A stretch of 64,000 bases of DNA from Lyngbya aestuarii BL J (GCF_000478195.2 NZ_AUZM01000011.1:54043-118042), one strand, 5' to 3'; shown: positions 18,595 through 28,147, counted from the first letter of the stretch. Made by a program: numbers and translations. The notes: generated from the letters alone by a model not told the origin.

Positions 18595-20163
18595 ATGAGT
18601 GATCAAACATCTCCTCAAACTCAAAATACAGAAGTTGTCGTGATTGGAAGTGGAATAGGGGGTTTAAGCTGCGCGGCAATACTTGCCCGTTATGGCTTTG
18701 CGGTGACGGTTTGTGAAAGTCATACTATACCCGGCGGGGCGGCCCATGGCTTTGAACGGTCGGGCTATATTTTTGACTCCGGGCCATCGCTGTACTCGGG
18801 AATGTCTTATAGTCCCTCGACGAACCCGTTAAAACAAGTTCTCGATGCCATCGGTGAGGAGATCTCCTGGAAAACTTACAATGTTTGGGGTTGTCGTTTA
18901 CCCGAAGGTGATTTTGATACCTCCGTTGGGGCGGATCAGTTTTGTGATGTGTTGATGCGGTTGCGCGGATCTCAAGCCGTTCAAGAATGGCGAGAACTCC
19001 AACGAGTAATGGCACCTCTCAAAGATGCTGCGGTTGCTTTACCAATGGCGGCGATGCGGTATGATTTGGGTGCAATTTTTACTTTAGGTCGATTTGCCCT
19101 GCCTTTATTGCAAAGTGTTCCCCACGCTTCTAAACTCACGGGAGCATTTGGCCCGATTATGGATGAAGTGATTAAAGATCCCTTTACTCGCAATTGGTTA
19201 GATATGTTATGTTTTCTGTTGTCTGGACTGCCTGCCAGTGGCACCAGTGCGGCAGAAGTGGCGTTTATGTTTGCGGAATGGTACAGACCTGACGTGGTGT
19301 TAGATTATCCTGTAGGCGGCAGTGCGGCGTTGGTTGAGGCAATGGTACGCGGACTGAAAAAATATGGGGGCGATCTCAAACTGGGCGCTCATGTCGAACA
19401 GGTTTTAGTCGAAAATAATCGAGCGGTGGGTGTACGTCTACGGGGCGGCGAGGAAATTCGGGCTTCTAAAGCGGTGGTTTCTGCGGCTTCGGTTTGGGAT
19501 ACGCTGAAGTTAATTCCGTTGGGGGCGTTACCGCAAAGCTTTATCAAAGAGCGATCGCAGACTCCTGACTGTGAGAGTTTTATGCACCTCCATTTGGGGA
19601 TTGACGCGACGGGTTTACCGGAGGATCTCGCTTGTCATTATATTACGGTGAATGACTGGGATCAGGGAATTACCTCGCCTCTGAATTTGATTGTGATGTC
19701 AATTCCAACGGTTTTAGATCCGTCTCTGGCACCGCCCGGAAAACACGTAATTCATGTTTATACGCCGGGGAATGAGCCTTATGATCTTTGGTCCGGGTTG
19801 GATCGTCGCAGTCCTGAATATGCCCAACTTAAGGAAGAACGTGCTGAACCCATGTGGCAAGCGTTAGAACGGGTTATTCCCGATGTGCGATCGCGATGTG
19901 AAGTAACGTTGGTGGGTACGCCGCTCACCCATGAACGTTTTTTACGCCGTCACAGAGGCTCTTACGGGCCTGCAATTCCGGCTGGACAGGGGACGTTTCC
20001 CGGCCCTCAAACTCCCTTAGCGGGGCTGTTATGCTGCGGAGATTCAACGTTTCCGGGGATTGGCTTACCTGCGGTGGCAGCCAGTGGTATGATTACAGCG
20101 AATACATTGGCATCGGTTCAAAAACACTCACAAATGTTGGATGATATTGGCTGTGGAGTTTGA
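18595..20163 (+). CDS. CRTISO/phytoene desaturase-family FAD oxidoreductase
   Basis: A 522-residue FAD enzyme of the carotenoid isomerase/desaturase (CrtH, CrtI, CrtO) superfamily, or the related retinol saturase group. The N-terminal dinucleotide motif VVVIGSGIGGLSCAAILARYG is followed by IPGGAAHGFERSGYIFDSGPSL, typical of CRTISO-like proteins. FLLSGLPASGTSAAEVAF and YPVGGSAALVEAMVRGL (about residues 205-260) and the C-terminal FAD motif LAGLLCCGDSTFPGIGLPAVAASG are intact. Start: an in-frame TTG exists at 18553, but the ATG at 18595 has TGAGG 12 nt upstream and fits the family N-terminus. Whether it acts on carotenoids here is an inference; no other carotenoid gene is near. Confidence 0.85.
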   Translation: MSDQTSPQTQNTEVVVIGSGIGGLSCAAILARYGFAVTVCESHTIPGGAAHGFERSGYIFDSGPSLYSGMSYSPSTNPLKQVLDAIGEEISWKTYNVWGCRLPEGDFDTSVGADQFCDVLMRLRGSQAVQEWRELQRVMAPLKDAAVALPMAAMRYDLGAIFTLGRFALPLLQSVPHASKLTGAFGPIMDEVIKDPFTRNWLDMLCFLLSGLPASGTSAAEVAFMFAEWYRPDVVLDYPVGGSAALVEAMVRGLKKYGGDLKLGAHVEQVLVENNRAVGVRLRGGEEIRASKAVVSAASVWDTLKLIPLGALPQSFIKERSQTPDCESFMHLHLGIDATGLPEDLACHYITVNDWDQGITSPLNLIVMSIPTVLDPSLAPPGKHVIHVYTPGNEPYDLWSGLDRRSPEYAQLKEERAEPMWQALERVIPDVRSRCEVTLVGTPLTHERFLRRHRGSYGPAIPAGQGTFPGPQTPLAGLLCCGDSTFPGIGLPAVAASGMITANTLASVQKHSQMLDDIGCGV

Positions 20164-20254
20164 TCAAAAATGGTGATGTATTGCTTGCCATCAAAGGTAT
20201 CGTAATTGTTGAAGATGACGGTGGTAAGTTGAATGACGAAAACCTAGACAAGAG

Positions 20255-20863
20255 CTAATTTTGTAGCAGTTCTTCAACAGTGAGATAAAATTCTGGAAAC
20301 GTTGGGGAAATAATGGCTTCGCTTCCTTGATAGCGATTCATTTGATAGGTTTTGTTCTCATCGAGTACACAGACAAAAACGGTGGGGAGTTTCGGGTTTC
20401 CTAAATAGCTGCGACTCGCAACCGCTAAATAATCGACCATCCAATATTCAGAAATTCCCAAACGTTGATACTCCTCCAGTTTATCCACATAGTCATCTTC
20501 CCAATTCGTTGAAACAATTTCTACTACTAATTGGGGCGGTTCAAGCAGTGCAGAATAAGCAGTAGATTGGGCTTCCCAAAGCGTTTTATCAACAACAGTA
20601 ATATCAGGATGACGACCTTGTTCTTGTCCTTGTTTGGTTTCAGTTCTAATTACAATTCTCCCAGAAACTCGGTAGTTTAATTGAAGTCGTTCCACTTCTT
20701 TGTCAAACTGTCGTAGAATAAAATTTGCCATATCTTCATGTCGTCGAGTCGGAAGTTTCCTCATGATTTCACCATTAACAAGTTCGTAGTATCCTTCTTC
20801 ATCTGGAAGTTGACTAAGAAATTCCTCGAATGTAAGTTGAGAGGTGAGAGGTGTTGTGATCAT
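20255..20863 (-). CDS. Uma2-family (DUF820) predicted endonuclease
   Basis: Uma2 proteins have a PD-(D/E)XK restriction-like fold and are greatly expanded in cyanobacteria; their role is not settled. The 202-residue protein shows FEEFLSQLPDEEGYYELVNGEI, the candidate metal-binding residues HPDITVVD (about 93-100) and VVEIVS (about 113-118), followed by the DKLEEYQRLGISEYWMVD helix-strand. It lies 74 bp downstream of the TIGR03986 RAMP gene on the same strand, so it may be the last gene of the CRISPR operon or an independent unit; a palindrome sits in the gap. It is not closely similar to the Uma2 protein inside the operon (23503-24093). Confidence 0.85.
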   Translation of the reverse strand: MITTPLTSQLTFEEFLSQLPDEEGYYELVNGEIMRKLPTRRHEDMANFILRQFDKEVERLQLNYRVSGRIVIRTETKQGQEQGRHPDITVVDKTLWEAQSTAYSALLEPPQLVVEIVSTNWEDDYVDKLEEYQRLGISEYWMVDYLAVASRSYLGNPKLPTVFVCVLDENKTYQMNRYQGSEAIISPTFPEFYLTVEELLQN

Positions 20864-20882
20864 TGGTATTTTGGGGTTAGGT

Positions 20883-20902
20883 TAAAATGCGATCGTATTT
20901 TA
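20883..20902. repeat. Near-perfect 20-bp palindrome around a CGATCG core
   Basis: TAAAATGCGATCGTATTTTA is palindromic except for one G/T pair and contains the HIP1-like CGATCG core. It lies in the 74-bp gap between the TIGR03986 RAMP gene and the downstream Uma2 gene and could act as a weak minus-strand terminator (hairpin ending in ATTTTA). Confidence 0.45.
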
Positions 20903-20937
20903 ATGTTTGGGTTTTGGTGGTCTAGCTATAGTCAATA

Positions 20938-23025
20938 TCAAATATCCAAAGGATTTGGTAAGACTGGGCGTTTCTCATACTCATTCCCATTATGTGGATG
21001 TTCAATTTCCATATAGCGCACACTAGCGCGTGGTTTCCCAGGAAAACTAAGCATTTTGAGGAGCATTTTTATACGCTGTATATCCTCCAATTTGTTATCT
21101 GGATTTTCACCAATACCCTTGAGGACATAACACTTAAATGATTCCATACAACAGTATTTAGCCTCCTCTTCAGTATTATTGCGATCGCCAGTCTCCCAAT
21201 AATTACCATTAACATTAAATAAATTTTTATATCGTTCTTCTGTGCGATCACTTAACCACAATTTATGAGTAATCTTTACTGCTCCCATCCCCAAAGGCTT
21301 ACCCATACCCAAAGAAAAGCGATATTCTTCCTGACCACCGACATTGATGTAAAACCGATTTTGCTTATCTTGAGCTAAATCTAATACCCATAGCAATGCT
21401 CCCAACTCTTCATCAGTTAAATTTTCAAAATAAACTTTGAAGTGAAAATATATTCCTATTTTAATTGGCTTAATTTCCGTGTATTGCTTAGGCTTATCAT
21501 CAATTTCTTCCTGTTCAGTTTCTTCAATCTGACTGCGACTAATATTACTTTGATGCCAATACAGTTTATGTCCTCGAATTACTGTATCTCCCTCGCTATT
21601 TTCAGTCGGTGGCTGACTGCCATAGTGCTTTAGATTTTCTTGTTTTGCATCTCGATCTGTTTGTACTAGGTAATGCGGAAATGTAGTTGGCTTAGGGGTA
21701 GCTAAAATTTTTGGAATAATATTATGCTTATCCTCGGAATCATTAACCTCCCAAATGTCTGACCCAGATATTTTACTGTCAAGCATAGCATCACTAACAA
21801 AAACTCTACTAGAATATGCTTGATATTTCTTGAATTTTTTATTTTTTTCTTTGACCCAACCAAAAATAGCCTCAGCCATATCTGTAATTGGTTCGAGTTG
21901 TTCCTGTACTTCCGGATCGCGAAGTTGCGGTGGAATAAAGTCTCTGACTGAAGCAGATTGATTATCCTTAGTAAAAGAGTAAGGAATACGAAAGTAGGGA
22001 CTATGACCAAATAAAGTAACTTCCTCTTGTTTTTTAGGTTGGCAATAGAAAACAGGTCGGTGATTAGCAAGTGCTAAAATTCCTTGGTGTTCATCAAATT
22101 CATCTTTCTGGAAATCAGTTAGAGCATTACAGTAGTCTTCTATGGCTCTTTTAGCCACTTGTAGAGGCTCTCCTGATTTATCTTTTTCTCCAACTATACA
22201 ATGGTACGTTCGAGGAGAATGAGCGTCTGCTTTACCAGTTTCTATCATATTCCCACTGGTGACTAAGACACCTCGCTCTAAGGTTTCTACATCATTTTTT
22301 TCTACTTGATGTGCTACATAGAGATAATTTTCTTCAGATACATCACCGAAATAAACCTCAATACATTGAGGACGATAGTTGTAGTTATCATCTTTCGATG
22401 TTAAACCAACTTCTTCTATATTTATATCAGACTCTCTAACCCAGACAAACGGCTGTCCTTGAATAGACTTAGCGGGATAAATACGCCAACTACCATCTCT
22501 TTGTTGTTCCAGATACCCAGCTTTGACATTACTGCAACCATTCCCACGTTTTCTTTCATATAGGTTTCCGAGAAGGTCATCTTTTGGTGCCGCAACAGCA
22601 CGGAAAAATAAACGCTGATGACCCGAAACTTTATCTATTTTACTGTAAGTTACAATCTCTACTAAAGTACGCAGCATTCCCCGCAAGCTACTACCAGGAA
22701 TTATAGGTCGTTGAGTAGCCGGGTTTTTAAAGAAGTCAGTGCGCCTATTACGCTCCTCGTCTTGTAGTTTTCGTAGTTCTTCAACAGTAGGAGAGGTTTC
22801 ACCAAATGTTTCAAAGTCAGTTGGCGTTAACCCGCAACGAATATAAAGCGGAGATTCAGTCGTTAGTGTGCAGTTAAGATATCCCGTATGTCGTTGTGAA
22901 TCGTAATAATTTTTCTGAGGTATATCTTGTGCTGAAACAACTTGATTGGGTTCAGGTAATTCTACAAAGTTATAGGGAGCGTGCGCTCGACGATTCTTGA
23001 TAGGGTTTATATGTTTAGGACTCAT
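20938..23025 (-). CDS. Type III CRISPR-associated RAMP protein, TIGR03986 family
   Basis: A 695-residue RAMP (Cas7-like) subunit of a type III effector complex. The N-terminus HAPYNFVELPE (about residues 15-25) is characteristic of TIGR03986 proteins. A Cas7 core is seen in YLNCTLTTESPLYIRCG (about 50-66) and RPIIPGSSLRGMLRTL (about 107-122), and the glycine-rich loop FSLGMGKPLGMGAVKITH lies near residue 580. The long middle part separates these and may be an insertion domain, as in the Cas7-insertion subunit of III-Dv complexes; that link is inferred. Its ATG abuts the DUF29 stop, with the ribosome binding site GGAGGAAC overlapping that gene, so it is translationally coupled. It is the last recognised cas gene of the operon. 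Confidence 0.88.
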   Translation of the reverse strand: MSPKHINPIKNRRAHAPYNFVELPEPNQVVSAQDIPQKNYYDSQRHTGYLNCTLTTESPLYIRCGLTPTDFETFGETSPTVEELRKLQDEERNRRTDFFKNPATQRPIIPGSSLRGMLRTLVEIVTYSKIDKVSGHQRLFFRAVAAPKDDLLGNLYERKRGNGCSNVKAGYLEQQRDGSWRIYPAKSIQGQPFVWVRESDINIEEVGLTSKDDNYNYRPQCIEVYFGDVSEENYLYVAHQVEKNDVETLERGVLVTSGNMIETGKADAHSPRTYHCIVGEKDKSGEPLQVAKRAIEDYCNALTDFQKDEFDEHQGILALANHRPVFYCQPKKQEEVTLFGHSPYFRIPYSFTKDNQSASVRDFIPPQLRDPEVQEQLEPITDMAEAIFGWVKEKNKKFKKYQAYSSRVFVSDAMLDSKISGSDIWEVNDSEDKHNIIPKILATPKPTTFPHYLVQTDRDAKQENLKHYGSQPPTENSEGDTVIRGHKLYWHQSNISRSQIEETEQEEIDDKPKQYTEIKPIKIGIYFHFKVYFENLTDEELGALLWVLDLAQDKQNRFYINVGGQEEYRFSLGMGKPLGMGAVKITHKLWLSDRTEERYKNLFNVNGNYWETGDRNNTEEEAKYCCMESFKCYVLKGIGENPDNKLEDIQRIKMLLKMLSFPGKPRASVRYMEIEHPHNGNEYEKRPVLPNPLDI

Positions 23026-23484
23026 TTATTGTTCCTCCCAATATTTTTTAGATAAAAGTACATCAGTTTGAACATCAAATTGCCAAGTATCAGGAAACTC
23101 AGTTTGTTTATACTCAAATCGAACACTCTCTAGCGCATTAGCATAGACTTTAGCTAATATTTCTGCTAGGTAAGATTTGAGACTGGGAGAGTCTTCTAAT
23201 AAATACCGAATTTGACGGCGTTGTTCAATAATCGTTAATTCCCAGCCATTAAAATTTTCAGAACTATTGACATACATTCGCTTGAGAATATGAGCAAAGA
23301 GTACCATCAATCTATTTCTTAATTCTCGGCGATCGCTTCTTCCCAAACTCTCTATCTCCTCAATTAAATTATCAAAATCTAGATGATCAATATCTCGTTT
23401 TTTTAATTTAGCCACAGTATCTTCACACCAGGCTACAAAATCTTGCTCGTAAAGCGTATCGTTTTTTGGTATTATTTCAGCCAT
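23026..23484 (-). CDS. DUF29 family protein inside the CRISPR operon
   Basis: DUF29 proteins are small helical cyanobacterial proteins of unknown function, often multicopy. Recognised by LYEQDFVAWCEDTVAKLKKRD (about residues 11-31), DFDNLIEEIESLGRSDRREL (about 36-55), and the W/R-rich GWELTIIEQRRQIRYLLEDSPS (about 81-102). It lies 18 bp after the Uma2 gene with a strong ribosome binding site (GGAGGAAAATC) and directly before the TIGR03986 gene, whose ATG follows its stop without a gap. Expression is therefore tied to the CRISPR effector. A role in CRISPR function is possible but only inferred from position. Confidence 0.85.
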   Translation of the reverse strand: MAEIIPKNDTLYEQDFVAWCEDTVAKLKKRDIDHLDFDNLIEEIESLGRSDRRELRNRLMVLFAHILKRMYVNSSENFNGWELTIIEQRRQIRYLLEDSPSLKSYLAEILAKVYANALESVRFEYKQTEFPDTWQFDVQTDVLLSKKYWEEQ

Positions 23485-23502
23485 GATTTTCCTCCTTAGT
23501 AA

Positions 23503-24093
23503 CTAAATTGACTCCTGGGATTCATTTCCTAATGTAACCCCTTCATATAGAAGTTTGATCGGACACTCAAACTCAATGCTTTCTAATGCGATCGCCTCTC
23601 CTTCATAGGACGCATAATAAAGCCACATTTTCCCCTCTCCTCGACGATAAACCTCAACAGATATAGATTCTGAATCGACTAAAACATATTCTTGTAAAGT
23701 GGTAATCTGACGATAATACTTGAATTTGTCACCGCGATCGTAAGAAGCTGTACTGGGAGAAAGAACTTCAATAATAACTTTAGGATGTTGAATAAAATTA
23801 CGAGATTTTAAATCATCAGGATGACAAGTAACCACTAAATCAGGATAAAAATAACGACTTTTTTCACTAGCCTGAACTTTCACATCCGATACATTGACTC
23901 GACAACCTCTCTGACGTAGATAAGCTCTGAGTGCTGTATAGAAATTAAGGGCAATATCATTATGAGGAATACTCCCCCCTGTCATCGCCAAAATTTCGCC
24001 GTCAATGTATTCATGGCGAAGTTCTTGCTTGGCTTCCCATTCTAAGTATTCTTCTGGGGTCATTTTTTGAGGATATTGGGGTTCAGCAATCAT
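23503..24093 (-). CDS. Uma2-family predicted endonuclease embedded in the III-D operon
   Basis: A 196-residue PD-(D/E)XK-type protein. Candidate active-site residues: [14 protein letters not shown] (about 27-40), YPDLVVTC (about 83-90, the metal-binding Asp) and [22 protein letters not shown] (about 106-127, Glu and Lys). This is a canonical Uma2 pattern and differs from the second Uma2 gene downstream. Its ATG overlaps the TGA of csx19 (ATGA), so it is translationally coupled to the effector genes. Uma2 genes are abundant in cyanobacteria and could insert by chance, but the four-base overlap shows that it is transcribed and translated with the complex. Confidence 0.88.
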   Translation of the reverse strand: MIAEPQYPQKMTPEEYLEWEAKQELRHEYIDGEILAMTGGSIPHNDIALNFYTALRAYLRQRGCRVNVSDVKVQASEKSRYFYPDLVVTCHPDDLKSRNFIQHPKVIIEVLSPSTASYDRGDKFKYYRQITTLQEYVLVDSESISVEVYRRGEGKMWLYYASYEGEAIALESIEFECPIKLLYEGVTLGNESQESI

Positions 24094-24722
24094 AACTTTT
24101 CCTCATTTTTGTTACTTTCTATTTTAACAGATTCTAAATGTACCAACCGACTTAAATAAATTCTCGCCATTCCACTCTCATCATAATCAATATAATGACG
24201 AACTTTTAATCGTAAAGGACGATAATCTTTATCTTGAAAAGTAATATCCGTTAAAGGAACAGCGTGTTTTAGTCCTTGAGAACCATCTGAAACTAAAGTA
24301 AAACCATTTTTTTCTCTTTCTCGTTGAGTTCCCCAGAGAATTTGTTTTTCACAAATATAGTCTTCTTTTGACAAACGATCGTCTTTAATTAAACGTGCTT
24401 TCCAAGTTTTATCTACTTTCCAAAGCATCACCTCAGTTTTGTCACCAAAGGCGCGACATTGTTGGAGAGTTTGCGATCGCAAAACAGGCAAGTTATGTTT
24501 AGGAAATAACTCTTCTGAATTAGGAAATAACTCTTTAGACGGATTCGCTGTGATTAAATTCCCATCTTGGTCAAACTTGCCCCAAATTACACCATCATCG
24601 GCATGAGCTAATAAATATTTCAACTCTTGCTCTTTGGCTTTATATTGCAGCCAAGAGTATAAAGTTTGAGGATCTACAATTATTTCAGTATCTTTAAGCA
24701 ATTGGCAATCAGGCTTGATCAT
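24090..24722 (-). CDS. csx19: Type III-D CRISPR-associated protein Csx19
   Basis: Csx19 (TIGR03984) is an accessory subunit specific to type III-D effector complexes. The 210-residue protein carries the signature pattern: [15 protein letters not shown] (about residues 36-50), the LQQCRAFG core (about 84-91), KQILWGTQ, then [12 protein letters not shown] (about 145-156) and [27 protein letters not shown] near the C-terminus. Start choice: an upstream in-frame Met exists at 24746, but the ATG at 24722 has AGGAGAC eight bases before it and overlaps the double-Cas7 gene by only 14 nt. Downstream it overlaps the Uma2 gene by four bases. Fixes the complex as subtype III-D. Confidence 0.9.
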   Translation of the reverse strand: MIKPDCQLLKDTEIIVDPQTLYSWLQYKAKEQELKYLLAHADDGVIWGKFDQDGNLITANPSKELFPNSEELFPKHNLPVLRSQTLQQCRAFGDKTEVMLWKVDKTWKARLIKDDRLSKEDYICEKQILWGTQREREKNGFTLVSDGSQGLKHAVPLTDITFQDKDYRPLRLKVRHYIDYDESGMARIYLSRLVHLESVKIESNKNEEKL

Positions 24723-26427
24723 TTTTGGTAGTCTCCTGTTGAGCATATTCGACTAATCGGTTAACATAATTTTCTAAGTCTTGGCGATCGCTACCTGTAA
24801 TCTCCAAATAGTTTTCCTTTAAGTCAGGTTGAGAAATTGTCCATGACTTTCCCTCTTTTAACCAAACCAAGGTTGCTTCTTTTCCTTGTAACCTTCCTCT
24901 TCCAACGCTACTAGAACCACCAACAGGTAAATCTTCTGTCCATAAGTCTTTCAGTAAAAGCAACAGCAAACCGATTTCGTGTTGGTCAGGGTTTCGTAGT
25001 TCTATTTCTAATTTTAGCTCTGTTTCATCATTTGCAAAAACAGGCTGTTCTTGAAATAAAGCACCGTGATATGCACCTCCTGTAAAGCGATCAATAGCGA
25101 TGCGAGTTTGTACTAATTCCTCATATTCTTCGATTTCGGCTTCACGAACAATTAAACGACTGGCTTGCGATCGCTTATTTTCAACATGACCAAAAATAGA
25201 TTTAATAATTTCTGGTTCTTGATCACATTCTGGATTTTGATTAAATGAACACTGAAGCGTTTTTACAATCCGTTCAGCACGATGACGCAAGACTCCTGCT
25301 AGACTTGTACCAGAGAGAATAGGTAATTTGCTTCTTGAAGGTTGCAATAAGAAATAAGCAAGCAAAAATAGTTCTAAGTTTTCAGAAGTCCATACAGTTA
25401 TTTCTTGGGGTAATAAATTCAACCATGCAATTGCTTGACTAAACATCTGTTGACGCAAACAAGATGCTAAAAAGTATTTGACTTCATTTATTATTCGAGC
25501 AGATTTCAAATGCACAACATCAGGTGCGCGTCCCGTTTCTGCTTGACCTGAACGAATGAGTAAAGGACTGGCGAGGGTAAATGTGGCGTTGATGGTGAAG
25601 CGATCGCGCTGATCTTCTCTCTCTAATTCATCGAAATCTACTTTATTAATATTAGCTTGAGTAAATGCGTCTTTAATTGATGAATAACTAGGAAGTTCAG
25701 AAAATAAAGCTGTGTGCCAATGCTCAAACTTTAACCAAGCCATGCGATCGCCTGGATCTTCCAGATTAAAATGCCAAACTTGCCACTCTTTAACATGACA
25801 GCGACCAAAACCCCGACGTTTTTTCATACCAAGGCTAATTTCACCTTGTTCGAGGCCAGAGAGTGCGATCGCTAATCCTTTGCGTAACTCCCTTTCATTA
25901 CTGTCTTTCTCAATCAACAGTTCAAAACACAAAGGAAACTCTGTTCCCCCTTGCAGTAACTCTAAATCATACTTAGCTTTATCAACAGCAGTACGAGTAA
26001 TGCTATTGATTTTCACTCCATCTCTGAGTTCGGATTGAATGGGTTTAGCGCTGATAGCATCGTCAATAATTAGAGAACTTTGCGTATCATTTTCTCTCAA
26101 TCTTATTTTGTGTTTTTCAGATAGGCTTTTTTCATCTTCATAAGCAAATAAATCTCCAAACAATTTTGCTGCTATATCGATTCTGCGATCGCTTTTTCCA
26201 TATCCCTTATTCCGTTCTCGTAAGTAGTTGCGTAAAGCACCCGCAATTGATGAACCTGTTAATAAAGCCTTATTCCTTTCTAGATTATCCCCTGACAATG
26301 GCATATCAGTAGGACTATCTGTATCTCCTGTACCTAAGCAAGTTGGTGTATCTAAAACTAGAGTTCCGCGTACAATCACACGCCGAATAATATGACGATG
26401 ATCTGGTCTATAAGGTAGTTTAAGCAT
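24709..26427 (-). CDS. Double-Cas7 RAMP protein (Cas7-2x-like) of the III-D complex
   Basis: A 572-residue protein made of two Csm3/Cas7-like RAMP domains in tandem. Domain 1 (about residues 10-215) has TCLGTGDTDSPTDMPLSGD, LLTGSSIAGALRNYL, LFGDLF and the glycine-rich SLGMKKRRGFGRCHV. Domain 2 (about 275-530) has LLIRSGQAETGRAPDVVHLK, PILSGTSLAGVLRH, IFGHVENKRSQASRLIVREA, IDRFTGGAYHGALF and GGSSSVGRGRLQG. Asp residues in the loops before SSIAGALR (TDSPTDMP) and before the second domain core (APDVVHL) sit where the target-cleaving Asp of Csm3 lies. In III-Dv complexes a Cas7-2x fusion provides two backbone units. It overlaps csx10 by 8 nt (ATGCTTAA). Confidence 0.87.
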   Translation of the reverse strand: MLKLPYRPDHRHIIRRVIVRGTLVLDTPTCLGTGDTDSPTDMPLSGDNLERNKALLTGSSIAGALRNYLRERNKGYGKSDRRIDIAAKLFGDLFAYEDEKSLSEKHKIRLRENDTQSSLIIDDAISAKPIQSELRDGVKINSITRTAVDKAKYDLELLQGGTEFPLCFELLIEKDSNERELRKGLAIALSGLEQGEISLGMKKRRGFGRCHVKEWQVWHFNLEDPGDRMAWLKFEHWHTALFSELPSYSSIKDAFTQANINKVDFDELEREDQRDRFTINATFTLASPLLIRSGQAETGRAPDVVHLKSARIINEVKYFLASCLRQQMFSQAIAWLNLLPQEITVWTSENLELFLLAYFLLQPSRSKLPILSGTSLAGVLRHRAERIVKTLQCSFNQNPECDQEPEIIKSIFGHVENKRSQASRLIVREAEIEEYEELVQTRIAIDRFTGGAYHGALFQEQPVFANDETELKLEIELRNPDQHEIGLLLLLLKDLWTEDLPVGGSSSVGRGRLQGKEATLVWLKEGKSWTISQPDLKENYLEITGSDRQDLENYVNRLVEYAQQETTKNDQA

Positions 26428-28147
26428 TGTTTTTCTCCTTCATCATTTTTTTAGTAATCCCTAAAATTAGGCGTAATGTGTATTCTCTGTATAAGCTGGA
26501 ATCTAACACAGCAGGTGGTTGATTAGCAATTTTAATAGCTGGTTCTTCATCTTCATTAGTAAAATAATTGGCTTGAAATTTCTTCCGCCAAGCTAATTGA
26601 ATCCACTGATTTGAAGGGTTTAGCCATTCTCGAACTTGCTTATCAAATGGATCACCATTGTTCATTTGAATTTTGCTCAACTGTTCTTTACCTGCTTTGG
26701 ACATTTGACTAGATTCTCGATCTTTACCTATAAAACTATTAAGAACATGGGGTTGATCATTTGGTAAACCTGCTTGCATTTGATTTAAAGCATTTTTAGT
26801 AATAATCATTAACCGTGAGAGTTGGTTGTTTTGAACCAAATTAAACTGCTTTTTATCAGGTGAATGTTCGCTGACTTGCTCGATTAATAATTCATCTAAT
26901 TTTTCTCGTAATATTTTTTGTGCAATATCTTGAGCAATTTGTTTTTCTTGATCGTTGAGGGGTTGTGTATCAATATTTGGTTTGATAACTTGTTGTTCAG
27001 CATTAATTTCACTATTTTCTGGTAGCCAGTTTAAAACTACTCTACCAAAACCATCAACTCGCCTTTCCCCTATTCCTTGAGTTTCTAAATCTCTCACAGC
27101 TTGAGGATCAAGTGAATTTTCAGGACATTTAAAAATAAAAACGCTACCTGCTGCGATCGCTTGAACTTGTGGCAACGGTAAACCCCATTTACGGTTAAAT
27201 CCACCCACTATTGTACTACTTGCGTAGGTATCAATTAGCTTGAGTTCAGTTTTTAGAAGTTTTGAAATTAAATCAACCAATCTTTCGGGTTCAGTTGTAA
27301 TTTGACCCCATTCATCTCGAAGGATTGTATCGCTAAGGAGAGTAACCGTTAAATTGTTTTTACGCTCACTTCTATCTTGCCAGTTAATTCCTATTTCATT
27401 CCAAATCTCTGTTGACTTTATTTCATTGGGAGAAATATCTGTTGACTTTATTTCATTGGGAGAAATAGTTGTATGACCATAACCTGCACTCTGAGAACCA
27501 CCAAGCCAAACATTAATTCGGTCTGTCTTTTCACTATTTTGTATTTCTTTTTCTGGTTCGAGTAAATTTTTAATTATTTCAGCATCTTCGTCGCGATCGC
27601 AAAATATCACTGCTTCAAAAGTTTGACCAGAGTCAATTGCTTCATAACGAAACACTTCTCCCGTAGCTTCAGTTCCTCTGCCTTTTTGACGATCGCGCTG
27701 GTTATGAATATTAATCCATCGCTTAATTTCATAAAGAGAAAGCTGAGAACACTCGTCAATCCAACAGAATGGCTTTTCTAATCGTTTTGGTGATTCGGGT
27801 CGATCTTCTATATCTGTTTGGCTAGAATCAAAAACAGTTTTTAAATCTTCATCTCCTTTTTCCTTGTATAAACATAAAGGAGTTGGCAAAGTTCTATGTT
27901 GTTTTTCTGAATCGAATAAATAAGCATTTAGGTAACGAGTGCTGTCTTCAAAAAATAGCCTTCTAATTGTTAGATCTAAAATATCTAATTCTTGAACTTT
28001 TTTCTGACGAAAATAGCGACCAATTATCATTCCTCGAATCATACTACCGGGAATATAGGGATAAGACACATCACTATTCGGATCGCCTTGTAAGGAAGTC
28101 GCTAAAATAGGTTGTTCAGTCTGTAATAAAAAGCGAATAACTTGCAT
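26420..28147 (-). CDS. csx10: Csx10, Cas5-like RAMP subunit of the III-D complex
   Basis: Csx10 (TIGR02674) holds the crRNA 5' handle in III-D complexes. The 575-residue protein shows an N-terminal RAMP part (SYPYIPGSMIRGMIIGRYF, about residues 22-40), the signature VGGFNRKWGLPLPQVQAIAAGSVF (about 325-348) and the glycine-rich loop GIGERRVDGFGRVVLNW (about 370-386). Residues about 395-575 are helical and charged and may be a fused small subunit (Cas11-like), inferred only. Start: the longest frame begins six codons earlier, but the ATG at 28147 follows AGGAGAAAAT and overlaps the stop of the upstream cas7 by one base (TAATG). A perfect 30-bp tandem duplication lies inside the gene (27408-27467). 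Confidence 0.88.
   Translation of the reverse strand: MQVIRFLLQTEQPILATSLQGDPNSDVSYPYIPGSMIRGMIIGRYFRQKKVQELDILDLTIRRLFFEDSTRYLNAYLFDSEKQHRTLPTPLCLYKEKGDEDLKTVFDSSQTDIEDRPESPKRLEKPFCWIDECSQLSLYEIKRWINIHNQRDRQKGRGTEATGEVFRYEAIDSGQTFEAVIFCDRDEDAEIIKNLLEPEKEIQNSEKTDRINVWLGGSQSAGYGHTTISPNEIKSTDISPNEIKSTEIWNEIGINWQDRSERKNNLTVTLLSDTILRDEWGQITTEPERLVDLISKLLKTELKLIDTYASSTIVGGFNRKWGLPLPQVQAIAAGSVFIFKCPENSLDPQAVRDLETQGIGERRVDGFGRVVLNWLPENSEINAEQQVIKPNIDTQPLNDQEKQIAQDIAQKILREKLDELLIEQVSEHSPDKKQFNLVQNNQLSRLMIITKNALNQMQAGLPNDQPHVLNSFIGKDRESSQMSKAGKEQLSKIQMNNGDPFDKQVREWLNPSNQWIQLAWRKKFQANYFTNEDEEPAIKIANQPPAVLDSSLYREYTLRLILGITKKMMKEKNNA
27408..27467 (-). repeat. Perfect 30-bp tandem duplication inside csx10
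   Basis: Two identical 30-bp units, 27408-27437 and 27438-27467, keep the reading frame and duplicate ISPNEIKST(D/E) in the protein, at about residues 228-247. It lies before the Cas5-like core, in a probable linker. Confidence 0.95.

Noticed and set aside
20164..20262. Minus-strand peptide VFVIQLTTVIFNNYDTFDGKQ between the FAD oxidoreductase and Uma2 genes, like the end of a secreted protein
   Set aside because: Only about 30 codons between stops, no start codon, and no continuation upstream; too short to name.
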